Shown here: in pieces, positions 14,670-18,024 of the stretch | How positions within the stretch are numbered: position 1 is the first letter of the stretch | How the letters are laid out: each line of letters begins with the position of its first letter | DNA from: Collinsella sp. AF33-16 | GTDB taxonomy: Bacteria > Actinomycetota > Coriobacteriia > Coriobacteriales > Coriobacteriaceae | DNA length: 18,024 nucleotides | Direction of reading: 5' to 3' | Assembly: GCF_003475325.1 (NCBI RefSeq) | Contig: NZ_QRQC01000031.1 | Location: forward strand, 1 to 18,024 | The notes under the pieces: generated by a model | Database searches by the model: none | Told to the model about the DNA's origin: nothing | The model's input: only the letters and a program-made list of their open reading frames with translations | Translations under genes and position numbers: made by a program

Positions 14670-17150
14670 ATGAGCCCGCAGGCTATCGAGGTGCGTGGTG
14701 CGCGCGTCCATAACCTTAAGGACATCGATATCGATATTCCGCTGGGAAAGCTCGTGGGTATTGCCGGCGTGTCGGGCTCGGGCAAGAGCTCGCTGGCGCT
14801 GGGGGTTCTTTATGCCGAGGGCTCGCGTCGCTACTTGGAAGCACTCAGCACCTATACTCGACGTCGTCTGACACAGGCCGAGCACGCCCAGGTGGATGAG
14901 GTATTGCACGTGCCGGCGGCGCTCGCGCTGCACCAGCGTCCGAGCGTGCCGGGCGTGCGCTCGACCTTTGGTACCATGACCGAGCTCAACAATAGTCTGC
15001 GTCTGCTCTTTAGCCGTTGCGCCCATCACGTGTGCCCACATTGCGGGGCGCGCGTGGAGCCGAGCCTTAACGTGGCTGCAGGCCTGTCGCTCACGTGTCC
15101 GACATGTGGCCGCGAGTTCTACGCGCCGAGTGCCGAGGATTTGGCTTTCAATAGCGGCGGTGCATGTCCCACCTGTGGCGGTACCGGCGTCATGCGCGAG
15201 GTGGACGAGGCGAGCCTGGTGCCCGACGAGTCCAAGACTATCAACGAGGGCGCGGTGCTTCCTTGGGGCACACTCATGTGGGATCTGATGAAGCAGGTGG
15301 CTGGCGAGATGGGCGTGCGCACCGACGTGCCGTTTAACCAGCTCACGCCTCAAGAGCGCGACATCGTGTTCCACGGTCCGGCGGTTAAAAAGCACATTCT
15401 CTACGTTCCCAAAAACGGCGAGGGCGCCACGCCGCTCGATTTTACCTATTACAACGCTGTCTATACCGTCGAGAATGCGCTCGCCAAGGTTAAGGACGAC
15501 AAGGGCCTCAAGCGCGTGGCGCGCTTTTTGCGCGAGGGGCCATGCCGTGACTGTGGCGGCACGCGTCTCTCCGAGGCCGTACGCCATCCCCAGGTGCGCG
15601 GTATCAATCTGGCGCAGGCCGCGGCTATGACGCTGGGTGAGGCGATTGAGTGGGTGCGCGGGGTGCCCGCATCCTTGCCGGCCGAGATGCAGCCCATGGC
15701 GACGGATATCTGCGATTCGTTTTTGAGCACGGCCCGTCGACTGGTCGATCTGGGCCTCGATTACCTTTCGCTCGACCGCGCCGGTGCCACGCTCTCCACG
15801 GGCGAGCGTCAGCGCGTGCAGCTCGCCCGCGTGGTGCGTAACCGATCGACGGGCGTGCTCTATGTGCTGGACGAGCCCTCGATTGGCTTGCATCCTGCCA
15901 ATGTCGACGGCCTGGTAGGCGTGATGCGCGATTTGGTGGATGACGGCAACACCGTGGTCGTTGTCGACCACGACACGCGCGTACTGGCGGAAGCCGACTA
16001 TCTGGTCGAGATGGGCCCCGTTGCCGGAGCAGGCGGCGGCAATGTGATCGCCGCGGGCGCGGTAGGCGAGGTCGAAGAATCGCAGGGCAGCCGCATCGCC
16101 CCATTTTTGCGCTCGGAGCCTGAGCGCTTGCGTCCGCAGGTGCCTGACGACGAAATGTTTGACCGGGGCCATATCCGCATGGCGACCGATGCCATCCATA
16201 CCGTCAAACCGCTCGAAGTCGATATCCCGCGCGGTCGCCTTGTCGCGGTGACGGGCGTTTCGGGTTCGGGTAAGACGACGTTGGTGCTCGAGACACTCAT
16301 CCCGGCACTTAAGGCGCAGGCAGCCGGCGAGCGCCTGCCAAAACACGTGCGTTGGGTCGATGCCGAGGGCATTGCACGTGCCAACCTGATAGACGCCACG
16401 CCCATCGGTGCCAACGTGCGTTCGACGGTAGCGACTTATGCCGACATCCATGATGAACTGCGTCGCGCCTTCGCCCGCACGCCCGAGGCCAAGGCAGCCG
16501 GCTACAAGGCAGGCGCATTTAGCTACAACACTGGCGCTTTGCGCTGCCCTACGTGCGATGGCACGGGTTCGATATCGCTCGACGTGCAGTTTTTGCCCGA
16601 CGTCGAGATCGTCTGCCCGGCATGTCGCGGCTCACGTTATGCAGATGCGGCTTCGCATATCCATCGCGAGGGCAAGGACGGGAGCTTGCTGACGTTGCCA
16701 CAGCTTATGGACATGAGTGTGGACGAGGCCCTCGACGCCACGGTGGGACTCAAGAAGGTTCAGGCGCGCTTGCAGACCTTGCACGACCTGGGCTTGGGTT
16801 ATCTCACACTTGGCGAGCCCACACCGGCGCTTTCGGGCGGCGAGGCGCAGCGTCTTAAGCTCGCGAGCGAGATGGGCCGCGTGCAGGATGATGCCGTGTT
16901 TGTGTTCGACGAGCCCACGATCGGCCTGCACCCGCTCGATGTTCAGGTGCTGCTGAGCGTGTTCGACGGTCTCGTTGCCAAGGGCGCCACGGTTATCGTG
17001 ATCGAACACGACCTCGATCTTATCCGTAATGCCGATTACGTGATCGACATGGGCCCGGGCGGCGGCGACGCAGGCGGACAAATCGTCTGTGTCGGCACGC
17101 CGGGCGACATCGCTGCCTGCTCCGCAAGCATCACCGGCCGCTACCTCTAA
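14670..17150 (+). CDS. UvrA-like double ABC ATPase lacking the UvrB-binding region
   Basis: The 826-residue protein is two ABC ATPase halves of the UvrA kind. Half one has GVSGSGKS (33-40), signature LSTGERQ (375-381) and LDEP (D401, E402); half two has GVSGSGKTT (529-537), LSGGEAQ (721-727) and FDEP (D747, E748). Zinc motifs are C626-x2-C629 and C649-x2-C652. In E. coli UvrA the first two CxxC pairs are over 100 residues apart and enclose the UvrB-binding domain; here C122-x2-C125 and C143-x2-C146 are 17 residues apart, so that domain is absent. This resembles DrrC-type UvrA homologs linked to drug self-resistance. I chose ATG 14670 (start MSPQAIEVRGAR parallels UvrA); ATG 14637 and GTG 14655 are alternatives. 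Confidence 0.85.
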   Translation: MSPQAIEVRGARVHNLKDIDIDIPLGKLVGIAGVSGSGKSSLALGVLYAEGSRRYLEALSTYTRRRLTQAEHAQVDEVLHVPAALALHQRPSVPGVRSTFGTMTELNNSLRLLFSRCAHHVCPHCGARVEPSLNVAAGLSLTCPTCGREFYAPSAEDLAFNSGGACPTCGGTGVMREVDEASLVPDESKTINEGAVLPWGTLMWDLMKQVAGEMGVRTDVPFNQLTPQERDIVFHGPAVKKHILYVPKNGEGATPLDFTYYNAVYTVENALAKVKDDKGLKRVARFLREGPCRDCGGTRLSEAVRHPQVRGINLAQAAAMTLGEAIEWVRGVPASLPAEMQPMATDICDSFLSTARRLVDLGLDYLSLDRAGATLSTGERQRVQLARVVRNRSTGVLYVLDEPSIGLHPANVDGLVGVMRDLVDDGNTVVVVDHDTRVLAEADYLVEMGPVAGAGGGNVIAAGAVGEVEESQGSRIAPFLRSEPERLRPQVPDDEMFDRGHIRMATDAIHTVKPLEVDIPRGRLVAVTGVSGSGKTTLVLETLIPALKAQAAGERLPKHVRWVDAEGIARANLIDATPIGANVRSTVATYADIHDELRRAFARTPEAKAAGYKAGAFSYNTGALRCPTCDGTGSISLDVQFLPDVEIVCPACRGSRYADAASHIHREGKDGSLLTLPQLMDMSVDEALDATVGLKKVQARLQTLHDLGLGYLTLGEPTPALSGGEAQRLKLASEMGRVQDDAVFVFDEPTIGLHPLDVQVLLSVFDGLVAKGATVIVIEHDLDLIRNADYVIDMGPGGGDAGGQIVCVGTPGDIAACSASITGRYL

Positions 17151-17152
17151 CC

Positions 17153-17187
17153 GAATGTGACAAAGGGACTGTCCCTTTGTCACATTC
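17153..17187. repeat. near-perfect 35-bp palindrome after the UvrA-like gene
   Basis: Arms of 17 bases (17153-17169 and 17171-17187), GAATGTGACAAAGGGAC with its exact inverse, surround a single T, 2 nt after the stop codon. The central 31 bases differ from the palindrome at 13427-13457 at only three positions. It may be a repeat of an interspersed family and could act as a transcription end hairpin. Confidence 0.9.
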
Positions 17188-17227
17188 CCGTTAAAGCCAG
17201 CATCTGTCGGCATGGCGCTTGAACAGT

Positions 17228-17268
17228 TTTCGCGTGAGGGTCAAAATGGCCTCAACCCATTCGCGAAA
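17228..17268. promoter_or_regulatory. 41-bp dyad upstream of the serine recombinase
   Basis: Left arm 17228-17242 reads TTTCGCGTGAGGGTC; the right arm 17254-17268 read on the minus strand is TTTCGCGAATGGGTT. They share TTTCGCG-N3-GGGT and are separated by 11 bp. Such an arrangement fits a recombinase binding site or an autoregulatory operator; neither is shown. A TATAGT box (17280-17285) lies just downstream. Confidence 0.45.
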
Positions 17269-17309
17269 TTTGCACGCCCTATAGTGAGTGGGCTCTCGCT
17301 TGAGCTGAT

Positions 17310-17325
17310 GCTGCCAAGAGGCAGC
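17310..17325 (+). promoter_or_regulatory. hairpin just before the recombinase ribosome binding site
   Basis: GCTGCC (17310-17315) pairs with GGCAGC (17320-17325) around AAGA, ending 3-4 nt before the ATAGGGG site (17328-17334) that serves the ATG at 17340. Confidence 0.35.
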
Positions 17326-17339
17326 CGATAGGGGCAATT

Positions 17340-17975
17340 ATGGACAATCGAATCTTTGGGTATGCGCGTGTCTCTTCCGCAGACCAGAACCTGGGCCGCC
17401 AATTAGACGCGCTGGCAAGGTTTCCCGTGCAACGGAGCCAGATTTATGCTGACAAGGCAAGCGGTAAGGACTTTAAGCGTCCCCAGTACCAGCGTCTTCT
17501 TCGCAGGCTGCGCGAAGGCGACGTTCTCGTGATCAAAAGTATCGATCGTTTGGGCCGCAATTATCGTGAAGTCCTCGATGAGTGGCGACGCATCACGGTG
17601 GATAGGAATGCTGCCATCGTGGTGCTTGATATGCCATTGCTCGATACGCGCGAGCAGCCTGATGGCATTACGGGAACGTTCATGGCGGATCTGGTTCTTC
17701 AAATCTTGAGCTATGTGGCGCAGCTAGAGCGCGAAAACATCAAGCAACGCCAGGCGGAGGGCATCGCGTCGGCGCTTTTGCGTGGCGTGAAATTTGGAAG
17801 GCCGGCATTCGAACGCCCAGATAGCTATCGCGATGTCATCAAATTATTCGAAGGGGGAGAGGTTACGAGGCGAGAGGCTGCTGCGCTTTTGAACGTCAGC
17901 GTCTCGACGTTCGATCGTTGGAGACGGGCGGACGCGACCAGTTTTGACCGTTTGTCGTCTGCTCGTCCTCTTTAG
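17340..17975 (+). CDS. small serine recombinase (resolvase/invertase family)
   Basis: The 211-residue protein belongs to the small serine recombinases, which cut and rejoin DNA through a serine. Visible: R10-V-S12 (catalytic S12, as S10 of gamma-delta resolvase), SADQN, YADKASGKDFKRP, and SIDRLGR (67-73) with the active-site D69, R70 and R73. A long helix (about 115-145) precedes the DNA-binding C-terminal helix-turn-helix (about 165-196, REAAALLNVSVSTFDRW). AGGGG lies 5 nt before the ATG. Base composition seems less GC-rich than neighbours. No transposase or invertible region is in the window; its target could be the 41-bp dyad upstream or lie outside. Resolvase versus invertase cannot be decided by eye. 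Confidence 0.93.
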   Translation: MDNRIFGYARVSSADQNLGRQLDALARFPVQRSQIYADKASGKDFKRPQYQRLLRRLREGDVLVIKSIDRLGRNYREVLDEWRRITVDRNAAIVVLDMPLLDTREQPDGITGTFMADLVLQILSYVAQLERENIKQRQAEGIASALLRGVKFGRPAFERPDSYRDVIKLFEGGEVTRREAAALLNVSVSTFDRWRRADATSFDRLSSARPL

Positions 17976-18024
17976 CTAGACATTTTTGAGTAATCGCCCT
18001 CTTTGACACCGGCGATATTGAGCC

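Noticed and set aside
18003..18008. TTGACA as a -35 box for a gene beyond the window
   Set aside because: A partner -10 would lie beyond the last base, so it cannot be evaluated.

Overview
The window looks like a chromosomal segment of a GC-rich Gram-positive bacterium, most likely a gut Coriobacteriia member of the Collinsella type. This is an inference from GC-rich codon use, strong AAGGAG-type ribosome binding sites, protein flavour, and intergenic palindromes built on GGGAC..GTCCC / TTTGTCACA, which I associate with that lineage. No 16S or other phylogenetic marker is present. I see no rRNA, tRNA, CRISPR array, insertion sequence or prophage. Most of it reads as ordinary core and accessory metabolism, with the more unusual content in the right-hand third.

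Layout. 1-1801: prfC (release factor 3) and a weak terminator. 1811-3375: a two-gene unit, a VUT/YhhQ-type transporter and a short-chain dehydrogenase, behind a good promoter and a leader that can fold as an H-type pseudoknot resembling preQ1-I riboswitches; it ends at a strong terminator. 3389-5105 (minus): ung (uracil-DNA glycosylase) and an EamA/DMT transporter. 5264-6130: a LysR regulator divergent from the EamA gene. 6158-7540 (minus): a MATE efflux transporter. 7732-8544: an RlmA-type 23S rRNA methyltransferase. 8671-9072 (minus): a four-helix membrane protein with a palindrome near its start site. 9300-9443: a 47-residue single-helix protein with a very strong ribosome binding site. 9507-10211: rsmJ (16S rRNA methyltransferase). 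10260-10556 (minus): a small zinc-ribbon-like protein, divergent from a GNAT acetyltransferase (10634-11122).

11429-13432: a TetM-like translational GTPase of the chromosomal kind. 13526-17150: a two-gene unit, a P-loop ATPase followed 25 nt later by a UvrA-like double ABC ATPase that has lost almost all of the UvrB-binding region. The ATPase promoter region carries three perfect 10-bp-spaced GGTATAA repeats, and the two-gene unit is bracketed by two near-identical 31-bp palindromes (28 of 31 bases the same). 17340-17975: a small serine recombinase preceded by a 41-bp dyad.

Three translation-related modules (prfC, two rRNA methyltransferases, TetM-like GTPase) and two DNA-transaction modules (ung, UvrA-like) sit close together, but nothing shows they are co-regulated. 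The strongest candidates for something undescribed are the ATPase/UvrA-like pair with its repeat-laden control region, the pseudoknot leader, and the GGTATMA motif shared by two separate control regions.
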